Assembly: GCF_049276915.1 (NCBI RefSeq)
Contig: NZ_JBASXK010000089.1
Coordinates: 1 to 64,000 of the forward strand
DNA from: Aestuariivita sp049276915
GTDB taxonomy: Bacteria > Pseudomonadota > Alphaproteobacteria > Rhodobacterales > Rhodobacteraceae
Reading direction: 5' to 3'
DNA length: 64,000 bases
Shown here in pieces: positions 16,040 through 24,091 of this stretch; position 1 is the first letter of the stretch; each line of letters opens with the position of its first letter. A program made the translations under genes and the position numbers. The notes beneath the pieces are model-generated. The model worked only from the letters and a program-made list of their open reading frames with translations. It made no database searches and was not told where the DNA came from.

Positions 16040-16705
16040 ATGAAATGGACCCTGCCCAATATCCTGACGCTTTTGCGTTTGTTAGCAGCCCCCGCAGTGG
16101 CGGTGATGTTTCTTTATTTCTCGCGACCCTATGCGGATTGGTTCGCTTTGGTTCTGTTCCTGTCGGCGGCGATCACCGACTGGTTTGACGGCTATCTTGC
16201 CCGCGCCTGGAAGCAGGAAACCAAACTGGGCGCGATGCTGGACCCGATTGCCGACAAGGCGATGGTGGTGATCGCGCTGATGGTGATCGTGGGGTACTCA
16301 TCGATGTCGCCCTGGTTGGTCTTGCCGGCCACGTTCATCCTGTTTCGCGAGGTGTTCGTATCTGGCCTGCGCGAATATCTGGGCGACACGGCCGGAACGC
16401 TGAAGGTCACGCCACTGGCCAAATGGAAGACCACCGTGCAGATGCTGGCGATTTCCGTGCTGTTCGCACAGGGTATTTTCGAGCATTATCTGGGCATGTC
16501 CGCCTGGGGCATGGATCAGGCCCTGGTCGATCAGATCATGTCCGGCGAAGTCGAGGACCTGCAGGGGCTTGCGTGGAAATTCCACGGTATGGAATGGTCC
16601 GGGCGGTTGGGATTGTGGCTGCTGTGGCTGGCGGCCGCAATGACATTGGTATCGGGCTTTGATTATCTGCGCAAAGCGATGCCGCATCTGAAGGAGGGGC
16701 GCTGA
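16040..16705 (+). CDS. pgsA: CDP-diacylglycerol-glycerol-3-phosphate 3-phosphatidyltransferase
   Basis: This 221-residue inner-membrane enzyme makes phosphatidylglycerol phosphate, the first committed step to phosphatidylglycerol and cardiolipin. The CDP-alcohol phosphotransferase signature is complete: D-W-F-D-G-Y-L-A-R followed by G-A-M-L-D-P-I-A-D-K (near residues 47-75). Several transmembrane helices follow. A loop insert near residues 150-185 makes it slightly longer than the E. coli enzyme. The stop shares a base with the moaD ATG (TGATG). Confidence 0.94.
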   Translation: MKWTLPNILTLLRLLAAPAVAVMFLYFSRPYADWFALVLFLSAAITDWFDGYLARAWKQETKLGAMLDPIADKAMVVIALMVIVGYSSMSPWLVLPATFILFREVFVSGLREYLGDTAGTLKVTPLAKWKTTVQMLAISVLFAQGIFEHYLGMSAWGMDQALVDQIMSGEVEDLQGLAWKFHGMEWSGRLGLWLLWLAAAMTLVSGFDYLRKAMPHLKEGR

Positions 16706-16950
16706 TGGATGTATTGTATTTCGCCTGGGTGCGTGAGCGCATCGGTATTCCCAAGGAAACCGTGGCCACCGATGCCGCGACGGTCACGGATCTGGTGGCG
16801 GAACTTTCGGGACGCGAAGAGCGTTATGCGGCGGCGTTTGCCGACCTGAGTGCCCTGCGCGTCGCGGTGGATCAAAAGCTCAGCGATTTCGACACCCCCC
16901 TCAAGGGTGCGCGCGAAGTCGCCTTCTTCCCGCCGATGACAGGGGGCTGA
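16705..16950 (+). CDS. moaD: Molybdopterin synthase small (sulfur-carrier) subunit
   Basis: This 81-residue ubiquitin-like protein ends in the required Gly-Gly (P-P-M-T-G-G). That end is adenylated and thiocarboxylated to give sulfur to precursor Z during molybdopterin synthesis. The N-terminal Y-F-A-W-V-R-E-R-I-G motif is typical of MoaD. AAGGAGGGG lies at good distance from the ATG. It is followed five bases later by moaE, its partner subunit. Confidence 0.94.
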   Translation: MDVLYFAWVRERIGIPKETVATDAATVTDLVAELSGREERYAAAFADLSALRVAVDQKLSDFDTPLKGAREVAFFPPMTGG

Positions 16951-16955
16951 GGCCC

Positions 16956-17399
16956 ATGCGCATCCTCGTTCAGGAGGCCCCTTTCGATCTCGGGGCCGAA
17001 GCCAATGCCTTTGCCGCCGGGCATCACGACATGGGGGCCATCGTTACCTTCACCGGTGTGGTGCGTGATCTGGCAACTGGCGACCTGGATGCGATGGAGA
17101 TCGAGCATTATCCCGGCATGACCGAAGCGGCCCTTGCCGATATCGCGCAACAGGCCCTGACCCGCTGGTCGCTGGGTGATGTGCTGGTGATCCACCGTTT
17201 TGGCCGGCTTGCTCCGGGTGACTTGATCATGATGGTGGCCACCGCAGCCCCACATCGCAAAGACGCCTTCGAAGCGGCGGAATTCCTGATGGACTATCTC
17301 AAGTCCCGCGCGCCCTTCTGGAAAAAGGAATACAGCGCGCAAGAGGCCCGATGGGTCGCGGCCAAGGATGAGGACGAAGACGCGCTGACCCGCTGGTAA
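16956..17399 (+). CDS. moaE: Molybdopterin synthase catalytic subunit
   Basis: This 147-residue large subunit inserts two sulfurs into cyclic pyranopterin monophosphate. Recognisable motifs are A-I-V-T-F-T-G-V-V-R (residues 29-38), E-I-E-H-Y-P-G-M-T, V-I-H-R-F-G-R-L-x-P-G-D and the active-site lysine region K-S-R-A-P-F-W-K-K-E. It forms a heterotetramer with MoaD from the adjacent gene. No molybdoenzyme gene is close by. Confidence 0.95.
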   Translation: MRILVQEAPFDLGAEANAFAAGHHDMGAIVTFTGVVRDLATGDLDAMEIEHYPGMTEAALADIAQQALTRWSLGDVLVIHRFGRLAPGDLIMMVATAAPHRKDAFEAAEFLMDYLKSRAPFWKKEYSAQEARWVAAKDEDEDALTRW

Positions 17400-17459
17400 A
17401 CCGGCCCGCCCGCTTCTTTCTGGTCAAAAATACCCAAAAGCCGCAGGTGTCATAGGCGC

Positions 17460-17786
17460 TCAGGCCTGGCGGGCGCGCTCCAACTGTCCGCGCAGTTCCT
17501 CGGCTTCTCGGCGTGCATCGCGCAGCCCTTCCATGGCCGCGTTCAGTTCGGCTTCGGTCTGGCTGAGTTGATTGGTCAGTTCGGCCTCGCGCTGCTGCAG
17601 GTAGGTGATCGCCTGATCGCGGGTCTCTTCAGCCTCGTGCAGTTCCTGGCTCATCCTCTCCAATTCACCCACATCCGCCGAGGACACACGGGTAAAGCGG
17701 TGCACCAGCCAGTTCGCGAACCAGCCCAGTGAAAATGCCACGAACAGAATGATCGCGGTTGTCAGAATGAATTCAGTTCTGTTCAT
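17460..17786 (-). CDS. Single-pass membrane coiled-coil protein
   Basis: This 108-residue protein starts at the ATG at 17786. It has one N-terminal membrane helix (residues 6-26, F-I-L-T-T-A-I-I-L-F-V-A) and then a continuous Glu/Gln/Arg-rich coiled coil to the end. Its start overlaps the end of the OmpA-family gene by 14 bases, so the two are probably translated together. It may be a small envelope partner of that protein. No enzymatic motif is present. Confidence 0.8.
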   Translation of the reverse strand: MNRTEFILTTAIILFVAFSLGWFANWLVHRFTRVSSADVGELERMSQELHEAEETRDQAITYLQQREAELTNQLSQTEAELNAAMEGLRDARREAEELRGQLERARQA

Positions 17787-19680
17787 CGCCCGTCCCTTCG
17801 CCCCCGGTATCGCTTGTTGCGCTGTCCTGGGCAACCGCATCCAGGGTTTTTTCTGCCTCTGGAACCGAGGGTTCGGGACGGATCAGCCGGAATTCGATCC
17901 GGCGGTTTTCCTCACGCCCTTCCTCGGTGGAGTTATCAGCGATGGGGCGGGTCTCGCCATAGCCTTTGGCGATGAAATTCGTGGTCAGGATGCGCCGGGC
18001 GCGCAGCTCGTTCAGCACCGATTGCGCGCGGGCCTGGCTGAGTTGTTCGTTCATGCTTTCGCGGCCCTGGCTGTCGGTATGGCCCTGAATTTCAAGCCGG
18101 ATATCGCCGCAGATGGTCAAGAGATCCGCAATCGCGTTCATGGTGTCGAGGGAACTGGCCGTAATCGTGGCCGAGCCGGGCTCGAAGGTGATTTGCCCGC
18201 TCGACATGATTTCGGCCAGACCTGCCTCGCAGATTTCCGGACTTGGCGCGACATCCGTCGGTTGGGGCGGTTCGCGGAAGGCCACGTCGATCTCGAAGGT
18301 TTCGGTCTCACCCAGCTTGGAGGAGAACAATCGCGCGATCTCTGCGTTGCCCTCTTCGTTATGGGTCATGCCGCGGATGGAGAGGTTGTCCGGCGTGACC
18401 CGCAAGACGCCGTTCTCGAGCTTGGAGAGGGCTTCAAGCCCGGTCAGAACGCGCAGGGGCCAGTCCAGGGGCAACCCTTCGACGACCCGGGCGGCCGTGT
18501 AAACGCTGGCCGAGCCGAAGCGCGCTTTGGCATAGCTGTCGGCCAGTTCGCGCAGTGCTGGGTCGCTCAGGCGTCCGCGCAGCTGGACCAGCCCTTCCGG
18601 GCTGAGCGTGGCGGTGAACTCGGGTGGGCCTTCGGCGCTTGCGTTCTCGGGCCGCGGCAGCGTCGCAAACAGCGCGAAGACATCCGGCAGGCTGTTTTCC
18701 AACTCGCCGACCACGCGGTCGAACAGCGCCTCGGAGGTGCCTTCCAAAGCCACCAGTGCCACATCGGCATCCGAGAATGTCACGGTGCCGCCGCCAAGCT
18801 CGGCCACCGCGCGCAGAGCTTTTTCTGCCGCCTCGGCCCAGCGCGGTGTGGGCACACCCATACCGATGGTGCAACGCGCTGTCCCGGTCAGGCCGGCGGC
18901 GCGGGCTGCATTCAGAATGCGTTCCTGCGCCTCGTCATCCTGCGCCGAGCAGGCATCGAACCGCCCGCCCTGTTCATCCAGCACAAAGCGCAGCGTGAAC
19001 GGTGTGATCACTGGGCGCGGGGCCGCGATATCCAGCGCCATGATCAGGGCCGGCGGGATGCGGCGCTGCAGATCGCGCTCGAGCGCGGCTTTTTCCTCGG
19101 CACTATCGGCGATTGCCGTGATCTCGATCTGACCCGAATCGACCGAAATTTTCGAGCGCGGCAGCACCGCCAGGGCATTCAGGGCAAACCCCAGAGCGTC
19201 TTCCCAGCCTTCGGGCGGTGTGTAATCGGCGGTCTCCAGCAGGTCGGCCACCGGCAGGTCGCCGGCAAGTTCGCTCAGCTTGGCCAGTACCGCCTCGCGG
19301 TCGGTCGAGGCCGGGATCAGCCCGATCACCGAAATCCCGCTGTCATTGCGCAGAATTTCCGCTGAAAATCGCGGTGCCACAAGGCCCAGGGTGGGCACGA
19401 CATCCATTCCGTCGATGATCCGTGTGGCATCGATCACCGTGCCCGTCGTGCTGATGGCGCGAAAGCGCATCGCCTCGGAAGGGGCTGTTCCTGACAGGGT
19501 AACGGTCAGACCGTTGGACTGGACCTCGGCCCAGCCCATCTGCGCCTCATCCAGCGTGCGGCGCACGGAGATCTCGGAGTTTTGCTCGATTGCGCTGACG
19601 GCGAAGGACGCGGTCACAAGGCTGAGGACGGCGGCACCGGTAAACATTGATGTCACAATAAGCAATGAAGACAGGCGCAT
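17773..19680 (-). CDS. OmpA family protein with BON-like repeats
   Basis: This 635-residue envelope protein has an N-terminal hydrophobic signal or anchor (residues 5-30) and a long middle region with several BON-like or secretin-like alpha/beta repeats (for example L-T-V-T-L-S-G-T-A-P and F-T-A-T-L-S-P-E-G-L-V-Q-L-R-G). A C-terminal OmpA/MotB peptidoglycan-binding domain (about 495-600) carries I-T-F-E-P-G-S-A, I-Q-G-H-T-D-S-Q-G and L-S-Q-A-R-A-Q-S-V. It likely links peptidoglycan to the inner or outer membrane, like ArfA-type proteins. A coiled-coil membrane protein is encoded in overlap at its 3' end. Confidence 0.88.
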   Translation of the reverse strand: MRLSSLLIVTSMFTGAAVLSLVTASFAVSAIEQNSEISVRRTLDEAQMGWAEVQSNGLTVTLSGTAPSEAMRFRAISTTGTVIDATRIIDGMDVVPTLGLVAPRFSAEILRNDSGISVIGLIPASTDREAVLAKLSELAGDLPVADLLETADYTPPEGWEDALGFALNALAVLPRSKISVDSGQIEITAIADSAEEKAALERDLQRRIPPALIMALDIAAPRPVITPFTLRFVLDEQGGRFDACSAQDDEAQERILNAARAAGLTGTARCTIGMGVPTPRWAEAAEKALRAVAELGGGTVTFSDADVALVALEGTSEALFDRVVGELENSLPDVFALFATLPRPENASAEGPPEFTATLSPEGLVQLRGRLSDPALRELADSYAKARFGSASVYTAARVVEGLPLDWPLRVLTGLEALSKLENGVLRVTPDNLSIRGMTHNEEGNAEIARLFSSKLGETETFEIDVAFREPPQPTDVAPSPEICEAGLAEIMSSGQITFEPGSATITASSLDTMNAIADLLTICGDIRLEIQGHTDSQGRESMNEQLSQARAQSVLNELRARRILTTNFIAKGYGETRPIADNSTEEGREENRRIEFRLIRPEPSVPEAEKTLDAVAQDSATSDTGGEGTGDEQN

Positions 19681-19763
19681 AAAACAGACGTCTCAGACTT
19701 TGGTGGTGTTAAGACCTTGATGGCCGACAGGGGAGTGATACGCCCTGAGGTTCAGGATCGCAA

Positions 19764-20726
19764 TCACATCAAAAACGCAAGGCACAGGAAGATGAGCGGA
19801 ATAAGGCCAGTGTCCCGGTTCGAGCGGAATAGGCGCAACAGCGTCGGGGTGCTTTCCACATCCAATTGGCGCAATTGCCAGGTCATGTGAATGCCCATGG
19901 CCCAGGGCCCCGCAAGGGCCACAACCAGCACCAGAGGGTTGGCATCCGGCATCGTCGCCAGGACGATCGCCAGGGTCAGCAGCAGAACCGTGCCCACCAT
20001 GAAGCGTTTGAGCCAGACCGGAGATCTGTCCGCGAACAGACGCGCCGTGGATTTCACCCCGATCAGCGCGTCATCCTCGGTATCCTGATGGGCATAGATC
20101 GTGTCGTAAAACAGGGTCCAGACAATGCCTGCGATGTATAGAACCACGGGTGCGGGATGCAGCGATCCGGTATGGGCCGCCCAGGCCAGCAATGCGCCCC
20201 AGTTGAAGGCAAGGCCAAGGAACAGTTGTGGCCACCAGGTAAAGCGTTTGGCGAAGGGATAGACCGCAACCGGCAGCAAAGCGAGAATTCCAAGCAGGAT
20301 CGCGGTCGTGTTGAAGGTCAGAAGGATGCCAAAGGCGATCAGGGCCTGAGTGCACATCCAGACCGCCGCTGCGCGAACGCTGACCTGACCCGATGGGATC
20401 GGGCGCGAGCGGGTACGGGCGACCTTGCCGTCGAAGTCGCGATCACTGATATCGTTCCAGGTGCAGCCCGCTCCGCGCATCAGCCATGCCCCGATCGCAC
20501 AGCCGACAGCGATCCATGCATCTTCCGGGCGCAGTTCCGTGTCATGCAGGATTGCAAGCGCAAGACCCCACCAGCAGGGGATCAGCAGCAGCCATGTGCC
20601 GATCGGTCTATCCGCGCGCGAGAGCCTCAGATAGGGCCGACTGGCCACCGGTGCCCAGCGGTCGACCCAATTGTCTTTTTCCGCGTCCGCGACTTGTCCG
20701 TCTGGTGTTGGCGCTTGGCCTTGCAT
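19764..20726 (-). CDS. ubiA: 4-hydroxybenzoate octaprenyltransferase
   Basis: This 320-residue inner-membrane prenyltransferase of ubiquinone synthesis attaches the polyprenyl chain to 4-hydroxybenzoate. Both Asp-rich motifs are present: N-D-I-S-D-R-D-F-D near residue 92 and D-T-I-Y-A-H-Q-D-T-E-D-D near residue 212. They are embedded in about nine membrane helices. The N-terminal D-N-W-V-D-R-W-A-P stretch is characteristic of alphaproteobacterial UbiA and supports this start. It is divergent from rsmE, with only 11 bases between the start codons, so each promoter must lie in the other gene. Confidence 0.95.
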   Translation of the reverse strand: MQGQAPTPDGQVADAEKDNWVDRWAPVASRPYLRLSRADRPIGTWLLLIPCWWGLALAILHDTELRPEDAWIAVGCAIGAWLMRGAGCTWNDISDRDFDGKVARTRSRPIPSGQVSVRAAAVWMCTQALIAFGILLTFNTTAILLGILALLPVAVYPFAKRFTWWPQLFLGLAFNWGALLAWAAHTGSLHPAPVVLYIAGIVWTLFYDTIYAHQDTEDDALIGVKSTARLFADRSPVWLKRFMVGTVLLLTLAIVLATMPDANPLVLVVALAGPWAMGIHMTWQLRQLDVESTPTLLRLFRSNRDTGLIPLIFLCLAFLM

Positions 20727-20737
20727 ATCTAGGAACC

Positions 20738-21460
20738 ATGACAGCGAAAATCAGGCTTTATGTAGAGCACCCTCTGGGTGCAGGGCAATCGGTTCCTTTG
20801 GACCGGGATCAGGCACATTATCTCTTTGGCGTGATGCGCCAGGGTGTGGGGGCGCAGATATCTCTTTTCAACGGGCGCGACGGCGAATGGCTCTCGGAAG
20901 TGACCGAAGCTGGCAAACGCGGCGGAAGCCTTGTAGCGATCCAGCAGACGCGGGCCTTGCAGATGCCCCCCGATCTCTGGGTGCTGTTTGCGCCGCTGAA
21001 AAAGGCGCGCACGGATTTCATCGTGGAAAAGGCAACCGAGATGGGGGCGGCGCGCATCCTTCCCGTCCAGACGGATTTCACCAATGCCGACCGCATTCGT
21101 CAGGACCGCCTGCAGGCCCATGCCGTCGAGGCGGCCGAGCAATGCGGCGGAACCTATGTGCCCGAGGTTGCCCCTTTGCAAAAACTTGAGCGGTTGTTGT
21201 CGAACTGGCCTGACCGTCGCCAGCTGATGTTTTGCGACGAGGCCGAGGCGGGCAACAACCGGTCTCTGGCGGGTGCCGGACCGGGGCCTTGGGCGATTCT
21301 GATCGGTCCAGAAGGCGGGTTTTCGGATGCCGAACGCGCACGTCTTGCCGCTTTGCCCTTCTCTTACACGATCAGCCTTGGGCCGCGTATTCTGCGTGCT
21401 GACACCGCGGCGGTCGCGGCGTTGACCGTCTGGCAGCAGGTCCTGGGGGATTGGGGATGA
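20738..21460 (+). CDS. rsmE: 16S rRNA (uracil-1498-N3)-methyltransferase
   Basis: This 240-residue SPOUT-class methyltransferase modifies U1498 of 16S rRNA using SAM. It has an N-terminal PUA-like domain (R-L-Y-V-E-H-P...H-Y-L-F-G-V-M-R) and a C-terminal trefoil-knot domain with K-A-T-E-M-G, L-I-G-P-E-G-G-F-S and L-G-P-R-I-L-R-A-D-T-A. The start at 20738 gives the normal N-terminus; the longer frame runs back into ubiA. It overlaps the next gene by ATGA. Confidence 0.94.
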   Translation: MTAKIRLYVEHPLGAGQSVPLDRDQAHYLFGVMRQGVGAQISLFNGRDGEWLSEVTEAGKRGGSLVAIQQTRALQMPPDLWVLFAPLKKARTDFIVEKATEMGAARILPVQTDFTNADRIRQDRLQAHAVEAAEQCGGTYVPEVAPLQKLERLLSNWPDRRQLMFCDEAEAGNNRSLAGAGPGPWAILIGPEGGFSDAERARLAALPFSYTISLGPRILRADTAAVAALTVWQQVLGDWG

Positions 21461-21981
21461 GCTTTGTGCGCCCCGAGGCCCGCGCCGCAATCTGGCGGCT
21501 GCGCGAGGTCCTGGCCGGAGGGGGGCTTGCCGCGTTGGGTCTGTGGCTTGTGCTGGGGCGCGGTCTGACGGTCTGGCTGGGATATGGGGCGATGATCGTG
21601 GCGCTTGGGTTGATCGTGGTTGGCGTTCAGCGCGCACGGTTTCGCACCGGTGGCGGTGGTCCGGGTGTCGTGGCCATTGACGAAGGTCAGGTGGCCTATT
21701 TCGGCCCTCTGTCCGGCGGTGTGGTGGCGTTGGCCGACATGACGCGACTGACGCTGGATCCCGGTGCGCATCCGGCGCATTGGACGCTGGAAAGCGAGGC
21801 GCAGCCTGCGCTGCGGATCCCGGTGAATGCCGAAGGGTCCGAGCGGCTGTTTGACGCTTTCGCAGCCTTGCCGGGCATGCGCACGGAACGGATGCTTTCG
21901 CAGATGCGCAGCGCGGGAACACACCCCGTTGTGATCTGGCAGCGGACGCAAACACGCCCCGCGCACCTGCGCCTCCATTGA
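21457..21981 (+). CDS. Two-TM membrane protein of unknown function
   Basis: This 174-residue protein is translationally coupled to rsmE (ATGA). Two hydrophobic segments near residues 20-60 (L-A-G-G-G-L-A-A-L-G-L-W-L-V and A-M-I-V-A-L-G-L-I-V-V-G-V) are followed by a soluble beta-rich part of about 110 residues. This layout is common for small PH-like membrane proteins and is conserved next to rsmE in related genomes as far as I recall; I cannot verify that here. No catalytic motif is visible. Confidence 0.75.
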   Translation: MSFVRPEARAAIWRLREVLAGGGLAALGLWLVLGRGLTVWLGYGAMIVALGLIVVGVQRARFRTGGGGPGVVAIDEGQVAYFGPLSGGVVALADMTRLTLDPGAHPAHWTLESEAQPALRIPVNAEGSERLFDAFAALPGMRTERMLSQMRSAGTHPVVIWQRTQTRPAHLRLH

Positions 21982-22044
21982 CACCCCGCCGGTTTCGCCT
22001 CAGGACTGGCCTGCGAATGAGACTGCAAGATCGGAGCCCCGAAA

Positions 22045-23415
22045 ATGTCTATCCCACAATCCGGCGGCGGGCCGATCGAACGTCATGAACAACTGGCCGA
22101 GTATCTGGCCGAAGGCTGCAAGCCCAAGGAAGACTGGCGCATCGGCACCGAGCACGAAAAGTTCGGTTATTGCAAAGAGACATTGAAACCGCTGCCCTAT
22201 GAGGGGGAACGCTCTATTCTGGCGGTGCTTGAGGGGTTGCGCGACCAACATGGCTGGGCCCCTGTGGAAGAAGGCGGCAAGCTGATCGGTCTGGTGAAAG
22301 ACGGTGCCAATGTGTCGCTTGAACCGGGTGGGCAACTGGAACTGTCGGGGGCGCCTCTCGAGACCATTCACGAGACGTGCGACGAGGTGAATGCGCATCT
22401 CAGGGACGTGAAAGATATCTCGGACAAGATCGGCGTGGGCTGGATCGGTCTGGGCGCGGCTCCGATCTGGAGCCATGACGAGATGCCGTTGATGCCCAAG
22501 GGCCGCTACAATCTGATGGACGGCTATATGCAACAGGTCGGCACGATGGGCCGGACGATGATGCGGCGGACCTGTACGGTTCAGGTGAACCTCGATTTTT
22601 CCTCCGAAGCGGATATGGTCAAGAAACTGCGGGTTGCCTTTGCCTTGCAGCCCGTGGCGACCGCGCTGTTTGCGAATTCGCCGTTCTTCGAAGGAAAGCT
22701 GAACGGCCACAAAAGCTGGCGCAGCCGGGTCTGGCGTGATCTGGATGCAGATCGCACCGGCATGCTGCCCTTTGTGTTCGATGACGGCTTCGGTTTCGAA
22801 GCCTGGGTTGAATACGCTCTGGATGTGCCGATGTATTTCGTCTATCGCGACGGCGCTTACATCAACGCCCTGGGGCAGTCATTCCGTGATTTCCTCAAAG
22901 GGCAACTGCCCGCGCTGCCCGGCGAAATGCCGACGTTAAGCGACTGGGCCGATCATCTTACCACGATTTTCCCCGAAGCACGGCTGAAGAAATTCATCGA
23001 GATGCGCGGTGCCGATGGTGGACCCTGGCGCAGGTTGTGTGCGCTGCCGGCATTCTGGGTTGGCCTGACCTATGATCAGGCTACGCTGGACGCGGCCTGG
23101 GATCTGGTCAAGGACTGGACGGCAGAGCAGCGCGAGGCGCTGAGAATTGCCGCCAGCGTCGATGGGCTGCAGGCCCGTGTGGATGGCATCAACATGCATG
23201 ATCTGGCGCGCGAAGCTGTGGCTTTGTCGGATGCGGGCCTCAAGGCGCGGGCGCGGCCGGGTGCGGGCGGGCTGGTGCCGGATGAGACGCATTTCCTCAA
23301 TACGCTCAAAGAAAACCTTGAGACCGGCAAAGTGGCCGCTGATGAGTTGCTGGATCATTATCGCGGCGACTGGAACGGCGACATGACCCGCGTGTTTGCC
23401 GATTACAGCTACTGA
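22045..23415 (+). CDS. gshA: Glutamate-cysteine ligase (plant/alphaproteobacterial type)
   Basis: This 456-residue enzyme makes gamma-glutamylcysteine, the first step of glutathione synthesis, using ATP. Diagnostic sequence includes I-G-T-E-H-E-K-F-G-Y near residue 34, L-E-P-G-G-Q-L-E-L-S-G-A near residue 93, M-R-R-T-C-T-V-Q-V-N-L-D-F near residue 172 and F-I-E-M-R-G-A-D-G-G-P near residue 319. All are typical of the plant-like GCS2-related family found in Rhodobacterales and Rhizobiales, not the E. coli type. It appears to be transcribed alone. Confidence 0.95.
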   Translation: MSIPQSGGGPIERHEQLAEYLAEGCKPKEDWRIGTEHEKFGYCKETLKPLPYEGERSILAVLEGLRDQHGWAPVEEGGKLIGLVKDGANVSLEPGGQLELSGAPLETIHETCDEVNAHLRDVKDISDKIGVGWIGLGAAPIWSHDEMPLMPKGRYNLMDGYMQQVGTMGRTMMRRTCTVQVNLDFSSEADMVKKLRVAFALQPVATALFANSPFFEGKLNGHKSWRSRVWRDLDADRTGMLPFVFDDGFGFEAWVEYALDVPMYFVYRDGAYINALGQSFRDFLKGQLPALPGEMPTLSDWADHLTTIFPEARLKKFIEMRGADGGPWRRLCALPAFWVGLTYDQATLDAAWDLVKDWTAEQREALRIAASVDGLQARVDGINMHDLAREAVALSDAGLKARARPGAGGLVPDETHFLNTLKENLETGKVAADELLDHYRGDWNGDMTRVFADYSY

Positions 23416-23482
23416 GGCGAAGGGCGCTCAATCTCAAAGAGTCGGCGTGTCACTGGACCGTTCGTGACCGGTTCGGGATCTT

Positions 23483-24091
23483 TCAGGACTTGTCGCCGAT
23501 CTTGGATTCCGTGCCGGCGCGAATGCGGGAGATGTTCTCGCGGTGACGCCAGAAAATCAGCAGGGTCAGCGCCATGGCCAGCAGGATCGACTGAGGGTAT
23601 CCCAGCGCCATGACCCAGAAGCTGGACAGGGATGCCATCATCAGCGCGGCCATTGAGGACATGCGCTTGAGATAGGCAAAAACCAGCCAGGTCGCGCAGC
23701 AGGCCAGCCCGATGGGCCATGCATAGGCAAGCCAGACACCCAGGAAGGTGGCCACGCCCTTGCCGCCGCGAAAGCGCAGCCAAACGGGAAAGCAATGGCC
23801 GATAAAGGCTGCCAGGGCGGCCAGTTGCACCGCATCCTCGGGCGTGAAAGCCCGCGCCAGAAGCACGGCCACGGATGCCTTGCCGCCATCCAGAAGCAGC
23901 GTCAGCGCGGCGGCTTTCTTGCTGCCGGTGCGCAACACATTGGTGGCCCCGATGTTGCCAGAGCCGATCTCGCGCAGATTGCCCAGACCCATGACACGGG
24001 CAAGCACCATGCCGAACGGGATCGAGCCCAGCAGATAGCCGATCGCGGCCCAGATCAGCAGAATGGGTGCAGAGGATATGAGATCTGGCAT
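23483..24091 (-). CDS. plsY: Glycerol-3-phosphate acyltransferase PlsY
   Basis: This 202-residue, five-helix inner-membrane enzyme transfers acyl from acyl-phosphate to glycerol-3-phosphate, starting phospholipid synthesis. The three cytoplasmic motifs are visible: G-S-I-P-F-G near residue 22, the glycine-rich G-S-G-N-I-G-A-T-N-V near residue 43, and the R-G-G-K-G-V-A-T region near residue 107. Its ATG overlaps the stop of the upstream dihydroorotase-like gene (ATGA), so it is the last gene of the pyrB operon. Confidence 0.95.
   Translation of the reverse strand: MPDLISSAPILLIWAAIGYLLGSIPFGMVLARVMGLGNLREIGSGNIGATNVLRTGSKKAAALTLLLDGGKASVAVLLARAFTPEDAVQLAALAAFIGHCFPVWLRFRGGKGVATFLGVWLAYAWPIGLACCATWLVFAYLKRMSSMAALMMASLSSFWVMALGYPQSILLAMALTLLIFWRHRENISRIRAGTESKIGDKS

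Noticed and set aside
17749..19365. Long open frame (538 codons) opposite the OmpA-family gene
   Set aside because: It is a mirror of GC-rich codon bias on the other strand. The opposite gene has clear OmpA motifs.
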